This document shows, piece by piece, positions 24,539 to 33,993 of a stretch of 64,000 nt of DNA. Numbering within the stretch: the stretch's first letter is position 1; each line of letters begins with the position of its first letter. The position numbers were made by a program, and so were the translations under genes. The DNA lies in assembly GCA_965263455.1 (NCBI GenBank), contig CBDHHN010000004.1, positions 2,914,001 to 2,978,000 of the forward strand, given 5' to 3'. Below the pieces are notes generated by a model. The model did no database searches. It was not told where the DNA came from and worked only from the letters and a program-made list of their open reading frames with translations. Source of the stretch: CADEDH01 sp965263455 (GTDB lineage Bacteria > Actinomycetota > Acidimicrobiia > Acidimicrobiales > SZUA-35).

Positions 24539-27024
24539 CCGCCACCGAGTCGAGCGAACCGACCGAGGCCGTGACCGGCGTGCCGTTCGTGCTGAACGGC
24601 CACCAGGTCGAGGCCAAGGAGGGGGAGCTGCTGATCGACGCCTGCGACCGCAACGGCGTCCACATCCCCCGCTTCTGCTACCACCCGCGGATGGAGCCGG
24701 TGGGCATGTGCCGCATGTGCCTGGTCGAGGTCGACACCGGGCGGGGCATGGGCCTCCAGCCGAGCTGTATGGTCCCCGTCAGCCCCGACATGCAGGTGGA
24801 GACCGAATCGGAGGTGACCAAGCAGGCCCAGGACGGGGTCCTCGAGCTGCTGCTGGTCAACCATCCCCTCGACTGCCCGGTGTGCGACAAGGGCGGCGAG
24901 TGCCCGCTCCAGGACAACGCCTACAGCTATGGCCCGGGGGAGAGCCGCTTCGTCGAGGAGAAGCGGCACTACGAGAAGCCGATTCCCATCAGCGACCTGG
25001 TCCACCTCGACCGGGAGCGCTGCATCCTGTGCGACCGGTGCACCCGGTTCGCCTCCGAGGTGGCCGGCGACCCGTTGATCCACTTCATCGATCGGGGGGC
25101 TCAGACCCAGGTCAACACCTTCCCCGACCACCCCTTCTCCTCGTACTTCAGCGGCAACACGGTCCAGATCTGCCCCGTCGGGGCCCTGACCGCGGCTCCG
25201 TACCGGTTCAAGGCCCGCCCCTGGGACCTGGACGCCGTCGAGTCCACGGCCACGGTCGACACCACGGGGGCCCGGGTCGTGGTCCAGGCCTCCCGCAACA
25301 AGGTGGTCCGCCTGCTCGGCGTCGACAGCGACGCCGTCAACTGGGGATGGCTGTCGGACAAGGACCGCTTCTCCTACGAGGTGGCCGGCAGCGCCGACCG
25401 CATCACCCGGCCCCAGATCAGGGCCGACGGTGAGCTGAGCTACGCCCGGTGGGGCGATGCCCTGGCCGCCGCCGCCCGGACCCTGTCCGGTGCCCCGGGC
25501 CGGATCGCCGCCATCGGCGGGGCCCGCCTCAATCTCGAGGATCAGTACGCCTGGTCCAAGCTGCTCAAGGGCGTCATCAACACCGACCACGTCGACTGCC
25601 AGCTCGGCGACGGCCTGCCCGCCCCGATGGCCCTCGGGCTGCCCCGGGCCACCATCGACGAGGTGTGCGCTCCGGGCGGCGTGGTCGTGCTCTGCGCCGC
25701 CGACCCCAAGGAGGAGCTGCCGACGCTGTTCCTGCGGTTGCGTCATGCCGTGGTCAACGACGGGGTCGACCTGATCGAGCTGTCGCCCCGGCCCACCAGC
25801 CTGTCGGAGCACGCCGCGGTGCGCCTGCCGGTGCTTCCCGGCACCGTGGGCCGGGTGGCCGCCGCCCTGGCCGGCGACACCTCGGCCTCCTCGTCGCTCG
25901 ACCTGTCGTCCGAAGATCTGGGCCGGGCCAACGCCCTGCTCACCTCCGACCGGCCCGTGACCGTCATCCTGGGTCGGGCCAACGTGGCCGAATCGGCCCG
26001 CTACACCGCCGATGCCGTGGGCGCCCTGTTGCGGGTCGCCCCCGATGTCACCTTCCTCCCCGCCCTGCGGCGGGGCAACGTGTTCGGCGGTCTGGAGATG
26101 GGACTGACCCCCGGCTTCCTGCCCGGCGGCGTCCGCCGTTCCGGGGCCGAGCCTCCGAGCTGGCCCAACGTCGCCGATTTCGACGGTCGGGACACCGACG
26201 GGATCCTCCGGGCGGCCGCCGCCGGCGAGGTCGACACCCTCGTCCTGCTCGGGGCCGATCCGTTGGCCGACTTCCCCGACGCCCGCCTGGCCGCCGCCGC
26301 CCTCGAGGGCGTGACCAACATCGTGGCCGTCGACGCCTTCCACACCGCGTCGACGGTCCGGGCCGACGTGCTCCTGCCCGCCGCCCTGTACGGCGAGAGC
26401 GACGGGACCTTCCTCAACCTGGAGGGTCGCCTCAGCCCCATCCGGGCCAAGGTGACCCCGCCCGACCAGGCCCGGGCCGACTGGGTCATCGCCGCCGAAC
26501 TGGCCTCGGCCCTCGGTTTCGACCTGGGGTTCTCCTCGCTGCAGGAGCTGCGGGCCGAGATGACGACGGCTGCTTCGTCGCTGACCGCCATCGACTGGTC
26601 GACCGTCGACCAGGGGAGCGACGGTCCGCTCCTGGAGCGCAAGCGGCAGTGGGTCCTCGAATTCGGCGATCCGGCCCCGCCTCCAGGTGTCGAGGGCTAC
26701 GGTTTGCGCCTGGTGGTCGATCGAAAGCTGTGGGACAACGGGACGATGGTGCAGGAGTCGCCGTCGCTGGCCGGGCTGGTGGGCTCGACCGTGGCCGTTC
26801 TGGCCCCGGCCGACGCCGAGCGGGCCGGGCTGTCGGCCGACGGTGGCCGGGTGGCCATCTCCGCCGGTGATCAGACGGTCAACGCCGCCTATGTGGTCGA
26901 CCCCGACCAGCCGCCAGGCGCCATCCGGCTCCCGGCCCGGATGCCTGACGTCGACGCCCGGCGCCTCATCACCACCGGCCAGGCCATCTCCCTGGTGACC
27001 GTGGCCCCGGCGGAGGACGCCTGA
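24535..27024 (+). CDS. nuoG: NADH-quinone oxidoreductase subunit G
   Basis: 829 aa from ATG 24535 (ATGA overlap with nuoF). It is the 75-kDa subunit. N-terminal 2Fe-2S ligands occur in 'IPRFCYHPRMEPVGMCRMC' and 'QPSCMVPV'. The His-coordinated cluster N5 follows in 'HPLDCPVCDKGGECPLQD', and 'CILCDRCTRFASEVAG' with 'QICPVGALT' forms N4. The rest is a molybdopterin-oxidoreductase-like domain without an evident catalytic ligand, as usual for NuoG ('VDTLVLLGADPLADFPD', 'TVRADVLLPAALYGESDGTF'). All electron-input subunits are thus present in this locus. Confidence 0.95.
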   Translation: MTATESSEPTEAVTGVPFVLNGHQVEAKEGELLIDACDRNGVHIPRFCYHPRMEPVGMCRMCLVEVDTGRGMGLQPSCMVPVSPDMQVETESEVTKQAQDGVLELLLVNHPLDCPVCDKGGECPLQDNAYSYGPGESRFVEEKRHYEKPIPISDLVHLDRERCILCDRCTRFASEVAGDPLIHFIDRGAQTQVNTFPDHPFSSYFSGNTVQICPVGALTAAPYRFKARPWDLDAVESTATVDTTGARVVVQASRNKVVRLLGVDSDAVNWGWLSDKDRFSYEVAGSADRITRPQIRADGELSYARWGDALAAAARTLSGAPGRIAAIGGARLNLEDQYAWSKLLKGVINTDHVDCQLGDGLPAPMALGLPRATIDEVCAPGGVVVLCAADPKEELPTLFLRLRHAVVNDGVDLIELSPRPTSLSEHAAVRLPVLPGTVGRVAAALAGDTSASSSLDLSSEDLGRANALLTSDRPVTVILGRANVAESARYTADAVGALLRVAPDVTFLPALRRGNVFGGLEMGLTPGFLPGGVRRSGAEPPSWPNVADFDGRDTDGILRAAAAGEVDTLVLLGADPLADFPDARLAAAALEGVTNIVAVDAFHTASTVRADVLLPAALYGESDGTFLNLEGRLSPIRAKVTPPDQARADWVIAAELASALGFDLGFSSLQELRAEMTTAASSLTAIDWSTVDQGSDGPLLERKRQWVLEFGDPAPPPGVEGYGLRLVVDRKLWDNGTMVQESPSLAGLVGSTVAVLAPADAERAGLSADGGRVAISAGDQTVNAAYVVDPDQPPGAIRLPARMPDVDARRLITTGQAISLVTVAPAEDA

Positions 27025-28367
27025 TGTCGGCCCTGACCGCGCCCGTCCCCGCCCTGGTGGCCCAGGGCGGCCACCCCTACCTGGCCGACGGTGTCGACGG
27101 GGGCGACGTCCTTCTCGTGGTGGGCAAGGCCGTCATCGCCTTCGTCATCCTGCTGGTCTCGGTCATGCTCATGGTCTGGTTCGAGCGCAAGGTCGTGGGC
27201 CGGCTCCAGAACCGGCTCGGCCCGACCGTGGCCGGCCCGTTCGGGTTGTTCCAGACCCTGGCCGACGGCATCAAGCTCTTCTTCAAAGAGGATCTGATCC
27301 CCGACCGCTCCGACCGGCTGGTGTTCAAACTGGCCCCCTACCTGTCGCTGGTCCCGGCCTTCCTGACCTTCATCGTGGTCCCGGTGGCCGGTGACTTCTC
27401 CGACGGCCAGAACGGGGCCGTCACCATCTTCGGTCGGGAGACCTTCCTCCAGGTGGCCGATGTCCCGGTCGGAATCCTGTTTTTCCTGGCCATGAGCTCC
27501 ATCGGGGTCTACGGCATCATGCTCGCCGGCTGGTCGTCGGGCTCGAAGTACCCGCTGCTCGGGTCGGTCCGGGCTTCGGCCCAGGCCATCTCCTACGAGG
27601 CCGCGCTCGGGCTCTCGCTGGCCTCGGTCCTGCTGGTGTCGGGCTCGCTCAGCACCAACCAGATCGTCCAGGTCCAGGCCGGTGAGGGCTTCGGCGGGAT
27701 CCTGCCCAACTGGAACGTCATCGTCACCGGCATCGTGCCCTTCGTGATCTTCCTCATCGCCGGCACGGCCGAGCTCAACCGGCCCCCGTTCGACCTGGTC
27801 GAGGCCGAGCAGGAGCTGGTGGGCGGCTTCCACACCGAATACTCCTCGATCCGTTTCGCCCTGTTCTTCCTGGCCGAGTTCATGAACACGGTGACGATGT
27901 CGGCCATCATCGTGACCCTCTTCTTCGGCGGTCCGGCCGGGCCCGACCTCGGGTTCCTCCCCGGTTGGCTGTGGGGCTTCGTGTGGTTCTTCCTCAAGCT
28001 CCTGGTCTTCCTCTTCACCTTCGTGTGGTTCCGGGCCACCCTGCCCCGGCTCCGCTACGACCAGTTGATGGATCTGGGCTGGAAGCTGCTGATCCCGCTG
28101 GCCCTGGGCTGGTTGCTGATCCTGGGCGCCATCCGGGTGGCCCAGGAGGGCGGGTTCGACTTCACGTCGTCGACCTTCACCGACACCGTGATCGTCTTCG
28201 GGCTGGGCCTGGCCATCGCCGTGGTCGCCGCCCTGCTCCTGACCGCCGCCGTCCGGGCGGCCCGGGTCGAGCGCCTGGCCGGCCACGGTCTGGTCGAGGT
28301 CGGGATCCCGACCTACGACGGTGTCGATGCGGGCGCCGCACCCGCCCACGAGGAGGCGCACCACTGA
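27024..28367 (+). CDS. nuoH: NADH-quinone oxidoreductase subunit H
   Basis: 447 aa, ATG overlapping the nuoG stop. It is a membrane subunit with eight or nine helices that shapes the quinone entry channel. Signatures are 'WFERKVVGRLQNRLGPTVAG', 'GPFGLFQTLADGIKLFFKED' and 'RPPFDLVEAEQELVGGFHTE'. It is about 90 residues longer than the family norm, mostly in a C-terminal helix plus the His-ending tail 'AAPAHEEAHH'. The next gene starts in TGATG. Confidence 0.95.
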   Translation: MSALTAPVPALVAQGGHPYLADGVDGGDVLLVVGKAVIAFVILLVSVMLMVWFERKVVGRLQNRLGPTVAGPFGLFQTLADGIKLFFKEDLIPDRSDRLVFKLAPYLSLVPAFLTFIVVPVAGDFSDGQNGAVTIFGRETFLQVADVPVGILFFLAMSSIGVYGIMLAGWSSGSKYPLLGSVRASAQAISYEAALGLSLASVLLVSGSLSTNQIVQVQAGEGFGGILPNWNVIVTGIVPFVIFLIAGTAELNRPPFDLVEAEQELVGGFHTEYSSIRFALFFLAEFMNTVTMSAIIVTLFFGGPAGPDLGFLPGWLWGFVWFFLKLLVFLFTFVWFRATLPRLRYDQLMDLGWKLLIPLALGWLLILGAIRVAQEGGFDFTSSTFTDTVIVFGLGLAIAVVAALLLTAAVRAARVERLAGHGLVEVGIPTYDGVDAGAAPAHEEAHH

Positions 28368-29031
28368 TGGGTTATCTCGAAGGTTTCGGCGTCACCCTGC
28401 GCAAGTGGGCCGAGGGCGTCACGACCCGCCAGTACCGCGGTGGCCGCGGCGGCTCGAACGACGTCAAGGCCCCCAAGCCGGAACGGGTCCACGGCCGCCA
28501 CGTCCTCAATCGCTACGAGGACGGCATGGAGAAGTGCATCGGCTGCGAGCTGTGCGCCGGCGTGTGCCCGGCCAAGTGCATCTACGTCCGGGGCGCCGAC
28601 AACCCGCCCGACGACCCCAAGTCGCCGGGTGAGCGGTTCGGGTACGTCTACGAGATCAACTACCTGCGCTGCATCCACTGCGATCTGTGCGTCGAGGCCT
28701 GCCCGACCGAGGCCATCACCGAGACCAAGCTCTTCGAGTTCTCCTTCACCAACCGGGCCGACGCCATCTACACCAAGGACGAACTCCTGGTCGGCGACGA
28801 CGGCCGACCCCAGCAACTTCCCTGGGAGGACTGGCGGGACGGCGAGGACGAGCACACCTCGGCCTGGATGCGGGCCACCTCACCCTCGGGCAAGGCGGCC
28901 TACGAGGGCGTGGTCGGCTGGTCCGGCGAGCTGGGCTACGGCGTGCGGGGCCCCGAGCTGGGCCAGACCGCACCGGAGCCGTCCACCGCCGAGGACGACC
29001 ACGACGACCACGGTCACGGGGGTCACCACTG

Positions 29032-29032
<1 letters not shown>
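28367..29032 (+). CDS. nuoI: NADH-quinone oxidoreductase subunit I
   Basis: 221 aa from ATG 28367, overlapping nuoH. It has two 4Fe-4S motifs, 'CIGCELCAGVCP' and 'CIHCDLCVEACP', clusters N6a and N6b, which relay electrons to NuoB. The C-terminal 55 residues are an extension ending in a His/Asp run ('EDDHDDHGHGGHH') that could bind metal. The stop overlaps the nuoJ start (TGATG). Confidence 0.95.
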
Positions 29033-29610
<578 letters not shown>

Positions 29611-29652
29611 AGGGATGACGCCCGACCCGTCGGCCGGGCAGTGGAGGAAGCA

Positions 29653-29958
29653 GTGGAACTGACCGCAACCTGGTATCTCGTGCTCAGCGCGCTGCTGTTC
29701 TCCATCGGTCTGACCGGCCTCCTGATCCGCCGGAACCCGTTGGTGATGTTCATGTGCGTCGAGCTGATGCTCAACGCCGTGAACGTGTCGTTCGTCGCCT
29801 TCTCCGGTGCCCTCGATGACCTGGCCGGACAGACGGCCGTGTTCTTCGTGTTGGTGGTGGCGGCGGCCGAGGTCGTGGTCGGGTTGTCGATCGTGGTGGC
29901 GGTGCTCCGACGCTCGCCGGCCACGACCGCCGACGATCTGACGTCGTTGAGAGGCTGA
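29653..29958 (+). CDS. nuoK: NADH-quinone oxidoreductase subunit K
   Basis: 101 aa from GTG 29653. An in-frame GTG at 29641 exists, but GGAGGAA (29643-29649) lies between the two and fits as the Shine-Dalgarno of the second, giving the family's usual 100-residue length. Three helices are visible. The two buried glutamates are in 'FMCVELMLNAVNVSFVAF' and 'VAAAEVVVGLSIVV', as needed for proton translocation. Confidence 0.93.
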   Translation: MELTATWYLVLSALLFSIGLTGLLIRRNPLVMFMCVELMLNAVNVSFVAFSGALDDLAGQTAVFFVLVVAAAEVVVGLSIVVAVLRRSPATTADDLTSLRG

Positions 29959-29962
29959 TCCT

Positions 29963-32335
29963 GTGGTCGAAGCTGCGTGGTTGATCCCTGCATTCCCCCT
30001 CGCCGGGTTCGTGCTCCTGCTCGTCGGGGGCCGACGCCTGGGTGAGCCCGCCGCCGGCTGGTTGGCCACCCTGGCCAGCGCCGGGGCCTTCGTCTCGACG
30101 GTGGTCGTCTATGCCGGCCTGGCGGCCGAGGAGGGCGAGGAGCGCTTCCACATCCAGCGCCTCTTCACCTGGATCGAGTCGGGTTCGTTCTCGGTCGACG
30201 CCGGGCTGCTGGTCGATCCCCTGTCGATCACGATGTCGCTGTTCATCACCGGCGTCGGGACCCTGATCCACCTGTACTCGATCGGGTACATGCACGGCGA
30301 TCCCAAGTTCTCCAAGTTCTTCCTGTACCTGAACCTGTTCATCGCCTCGATGTTGCTGCTGGTGCTGGGCGACAACCTGCTGTTGACCTTCCTCGGGTGG
30401 GAGGGGGTGGGGGCCTGCTCCTACTTCCTCATCTCGTTCTGGTTCGACGATCCGGCCAACGCCACCGCGGGCAAGAAGGCCTTCGTCACCAACCGCATCG
30501 GCGACTTCGGCTTCATGCTCGCCACTTTCCTGATCTTCGTGGAGCTGGGCTCCATCCGCTACGCCGACATCCTGACCAACGCCGATCAGCTCGGCACCGG
30601 GGTGGCCACCGTCATCGTGGTCCTGTTGTTGTTGGCCGCCACCGGCAAGTCGGCCCAGTTGCCCCTCTACGTGTGGCTGCCCGACGCCATGGCCGGGCCC
30701 ACCCCGGTGTCGGCCCTGATCCACGCCGCCACCATGGTCACCTCCGGTGTCTTCCTCCTGACCCGCATGAACCCGGTCCTGGCCCAGGCCGAACCGTGGA
30801 GCATGAGCCTGATCGCCTGGGTCGGTGCCCTGACCGCCCTGTTCGCCGCCACCGCGGCGGTGGCCCAGACCGACATCAAGCGGGTCCTGGCCTACTCGAC
30901 GGTCTCCCAGCTCGGGTACCTGTTCCTGGCCATCGGGGTGGGCGGCTACGTGGCCGCCATCTTCCACATGGTCACCCACGCCTTCTTCAAGGCCCTGCTG
31001 TTCCTCGGCTCGGGCTCGGTCATCCACGGCCTCCACGACGAGCAGGACATGCGCCGCATGGGCGGCGTGGCCAAGTGGATGCCGGTGACGGCGGTGACCT
31101 TCATCGTCGGGTGGCTGGCCATCGCCGGCGTGCCTCCCTTCAGCGGATTCTGGTCCAAGGACGAGATCCTGGTCCTGGCCTGGAACCGGCCCGGCCTCAT
31201 GGGCAAGGCCCTGTGGGCCGTGGGCCTGGTCACCGCCCTGCTCACCGCCTTCTACATGACCCGCCAGGTCATCCTCACCTTCCTCGGTCGCACCCGGTTC
31301 TACGACGTGACCGACACCGAGATCGCCCAGGCCTTCGACTCCCGCCTGGAGGTGGCCCGGGCCGAGATCGGGGTGGCCGAGGAGGCCCACGTCAAGGCGG
31401 TCGAGGCCATCGAGAAGGCCGAGGCCGACGTGATCAAGCGGACCGAGGCCCTGACCAAGGCCCAGGATTCCGCCTCCGAGGCCCGACAGGCCCTGGCCGC
31501 CAGCACCCCCGACGCCGACGGGCACGACAAGCTGGTCAAGGCCCACGACAAGGCGACCAAGGCCGTTCCCAAGGCCGAGACGGCCCTGGCCAAGGCCCAG
31601 GACAAGGTCACCGAGGCCACCGACGCCGCGGCGGCGGCCAAGTCCGGCATCGAGGCCGCCGGGGCCCGGGTGGCCGAGCTCCAGGGCTGGCCGCCCGAAC
31701 GGCCACCACGGTCGGTCACGGCCCAGACGCCGGCCACCGAGGTCGGTGAGCTGGTCGATCACCTGCCCGACAGCTACGCCCGACGCCAGGAGTACACCCC
31801 CCACGAGTCGCCGTGGACCATGACCCTGCCGCTGGTCATCCTCGCCTTCTTCGCCTCGGTCGCCGGCCTGCTCAACCTGCCGTTCAGCAAGGACCTGCAC
31901 TTCCTCGAGCACTGGCTGGAGCCGTCGTTGTTCGGCAACGAGGCCGAACTCACGGTTTCGGGGGGCATGAAGTGGGTGCTGGCCTTCATCGCCATCGCCG
32001 TGGGGCTGGTGGCCATCGTGGCCGCCTTCCGGGTCTACCTCCGGGGGGCGGTGGCGCCCGAGGGAATCGAGCGGGAGCCCCTGCGCAACGCCTGGTACGT
32101 CGACGACACCTACGCCAACTTCATGGGCGGGCCCGGTCGGCGCCTGTTCGACCTGCTGGCCTGGTTCGACCGAACCGTGGTCGACGGCGGGGTCCGGGGT
32201 ACGGCCGCCGCCTTGAGCGCCATGGGCCAGGGCCTGCGGGTCTCGCAACCCGGCTTCGTGCGTAGCTACGCCTTGGGCATAGCGGTCGGCGCCTCGTTCG
32301 TCTTGGTGTGGTTCCTCGGGAGGTTGTGGGCGTGA
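29963..32335 (+). CDS. nuoL: NADH-quinone oxidoreductase subunit L with coiled-coil insert
   Basis: 790 aa, GTG start. It is an antiporter-like proton-pumping subunit: 'LLTFLGWEGVGACSYFLISF', 'TGKSAQLPLYVWLPDAMAGP', 'TPVSALIHAATMVTSGVFLL' and 'DIKRVLAYSTVSQLGYLFLA' are intact. Bacterial NuoL is usually about 610-650 residues. The excess is an insertion of roughly residues 445-590, charged and Ala-rich with heptad character ('EVARAEIGVAEEAHVKAVEA', 'KAEADVIKRTEALTKAQDSA'), predicted to be a helical hairpin or coiled coil. It lies in a loop after the 'FYMTRQVILTFLGR' helix. The helices that follow, including the lateral-helix region, look normal. Confidence 0.94.
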   Translation: MVEAAWLIPAFPLAGFVLLLVGGRRLGEPAAGWLATLASAGAFVSTVVVYAGLAAEEGEERFHIQRLFTWIESGSFSVDAGLLVDPLSITMSLFITGVGTLIHLYSIGYMHGDPKFSKFFLYLNLFIASMLLLVLGDNLLLTFLGWEGVGACSYFLISFWFDDPANATAGKKAFVTNRIGDFGFMLATFLIFVELGSIRYADILTNADQLGTGVATVIVVLLLLAATGKSAQLPLYVWLPDAMAGPTPVSALIHAATMVTSGVFLLTRMNPVLAQAEPWSMSLIAWVGALTALFAATAAVAQTDIKRVLAYSTVSQLGYLFLAIGVGGYVAAIFHMVTHAFFKALLFLGSGSVIHGLHDEQDMRRMGGVAKWMPVTAVTFIVGWLAIAGVPPFSGFWSKDEILVLAWNRPGLMGKALWAVGLVTALLTAFYMTRQVILTFLGRTRFYDVTDTEIAQAFDSRLEVARAEIGVAEEAHVKAVEAIEKAEADVIKRTEALTKAQDSASEARQALAASTPDADGHDKLVKAHDKATKAVPKAETALAKAQDKVTEATDAAAAAKSGIEAAGARVAELQGWPPERPPRSVTAQTPATEVGELVDHLPDSYARRQEYTPHESPWTMTLPLVILAFFASVAGLLNLPFSKDLHFLEHWLEPSLFGNEAELTVSGGMKWVLAFIAIAVGLVAIVAAFRVYLRGAVAPEGIEREPLRNAWYVDDTYANFMGGPGRRLFDLLAWFDRTVVDGGVRGTAAALSAMGQGLRVSQPGFVRSYALGIAVGASFVLVWFLGRLWA

Positions 32336-33993
32336 TGACGGCATGGATGCTCGCAGTGGAGAGCGGCGGGGCCGCCGCCTCCTTCCCTCTCCTCCCGGCC
32401 CTGATCCTGGTCCCCCTGGCCACGGCCCTCTTCATCACCCTGCTGCCCGGCGACCGGCCCGATGCCATCAAGATCACGGCGCTCACCGGAGCCGTGATCA
32501 CCGGCGCCCTGTCGCTCTACCTTCTGGCCGACTTCGACGCCGAGTCGGCCGCCCTCCAGTACGTGGTGCGGGAGGACATGATCCCCGGGCTGGGGGTCAG
32601 CTGGTTCCTCGGGGTCGACGGGATCTCCCTGTTCCTGGTGGTGCTGACCGGGATCCTGTTCCCGATCGCCCTGATCACCACCGAACCCCACCACGATCCC
32701 AAGCCGTACCACGTCTGGCTGATGCTGCTGATGGCGGGGTCCATGGGTGCCTTCCTGGCCATGGACCTGCTGCTGTTCTTCCTGTTCTTCGAGGTCGTCC
32801 TCGTCCCGATGTACTTCCTGATCGGGGGCTGGGGCCACGAGGGTCGGGTCTACGCCGCCATGAAGTTCTTCCTCTACACCATGGCCGCCTCGGCCCTGAT
32901 GCTGGTGGGGATCGTGTCGGTGGCCTTCCTCTCGGCCGACGCCACCGACGGCATCACCTTCGACGTCACCGAACTGGCGGCGGCCCAGGCCTTGAGCGAC
33001 GGGGCGGCCCTGCTGGTCTTCCTCTCGTTCGCCTTGGCCTTCGCCGTCAAGGTGCCGATCTTCCCCGTCCACACCTGGCTGCCCGACGCCCACACCGAGG
33101 CCCCCACGGCCGGATCGGTGATCCTGGCCGGCGTCATGCTCAAGCTCGGCACCTACGGCATGATCCGCTTCGGGGTGTTTCTCTTCCCCTCGGTGGTCGA
33201 CGACCTGGCCCCCCTGTTCCTGACCCTCGGTGTGATCGGGGTGGTCTACGGGGCGGCGGTGGCCACCATGCAACGCGATCTCAAGCGGTTGGTGGCCTAC
33301 TCGTCGGTCGCCCACATGGGCTTCATCGTGCTCGGCATCTTCGCCCTCAACAGCCAGGGACTGGAGGGCGCCGTGCTCCAGATGGTCAACCACGGCATCT
33401 CCACCGGCGCGCTGTTCATCCTGGTCGGCTGGGTCTACGAGCGCCGTCACACCCGCCAGATCTCGGCCCTGGGCGGCCTCCAGTCGGCGGCTCCGGTCAT
33501 GGCCGGCGTGTTCACCCTGGTCATGCTGTCGAGCATCGGCCTGCCCGGCCTCAACGGGTTCGTTGGTGAGTTCCTGATCCTGCTCGGCGTGTTCGCCGAG
33601 GCCCGCTGGTTCGCCGTGGTCGCCGCCACCGGCGTCATCCTGGCCGCCCTCTACCTGCTGTGGGCCTACCAACGGAGCTTCCACGGTCCGGCCGAGGGCG
33701 AGAACGCCACCATGCGCGATCTCCGGGTCTCGGAGCTGCTGGGCATCGCCCCGCTGCTGGCCCTGATCGTGTTCCTCGGGGTCTACCCCAAGCCGGTGCT
33801 GGACCGGATGGCGCCTTCGGTCGACGCCCTGATCGCCCACGTGGAGTCGTCGGTCGACGGTTTCTCCGAGTCGGAGCCGGAGCCCGTGGTGCCGGCCGGT
33901 GCCCAGGAGTTGATCTCCGAGGCGGAGGCGGCCCATCACGGGGACGAAGGTGACGGCGACGAGCACGGCGCCGAAGGCGAGGGTGAGGAATGA
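32335..33993 (+). CDS. nuoM: NADH-quinone oxidoreductase subunit M
   Basis: 552 aa from ATG 32335, which overlaps the nuoL stop and follows CGGGAGG. An upstream in-frame GTG at 32308 lies inside nuoL and is less likely. The proton-channel Glu ('FFLFFEVVLVPMYFLIGGWG') and Lys ('FAVKVPIFPVHTWLPDAHTE') are present. 'LVAYSSVAHMGFIVLGIFAL' is typical. The C-terminus carries an acidic/His tail ('HHGDEGDGDEHGAEGEGEE'). The stop overlaps nuoN. Confidence 0.95.
   Translation: MTAWMLAVESGGAAASFPLLPALILVPLATALFITLLPGDRPDAIKITALTGAVITGALSLYLLADFDAESAALQYVVREDMIPGLGVSWFLGVDGISLFLVVLTGILFPIALITTEPHHDPKPYHVWLMLLMAGSMGAFLAMDLLLFFLFFEVVLVPMYFLIGGWGHEGRVYAAMKFFLYTMAASALMLVGIVSVAFLSADATDGITFDVTELAAAQALSDGAALLVFLSFALAFAVKVPIFPVHTWLPDAHTEAPTAGSVILAGVMLKLGTYGMIRFGVFLFPSVVDDLAPLFLTLGVIGVVYGAAVATMQRDLKRLVAYSSVAHMGFIVLGIFALNSQGLEGAVLQMVNHGISTGALFILVGWVYERRHTRQISALGGLQSAAPVMAGVFTLVMLSSIGLPGLNGFVGEFLILLGVFAEARWFAVVAATGVILAALYLLWAYQRSFHGPAEGENATMRDLRVSELLGIAPLLALIVFLGVYPKPVLDRMAPSVDALIAHVESSVDGFSESEPEPVVPAGAQELISEAEAAHHGDEGDGDEHGAEGEGEE

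Noticed and set aside
29771..32344. Minus-strand open frame of 857 codons across nuoL
   Set aside because: Antisense shadow of nuoL with no domain or ribosome binding site.
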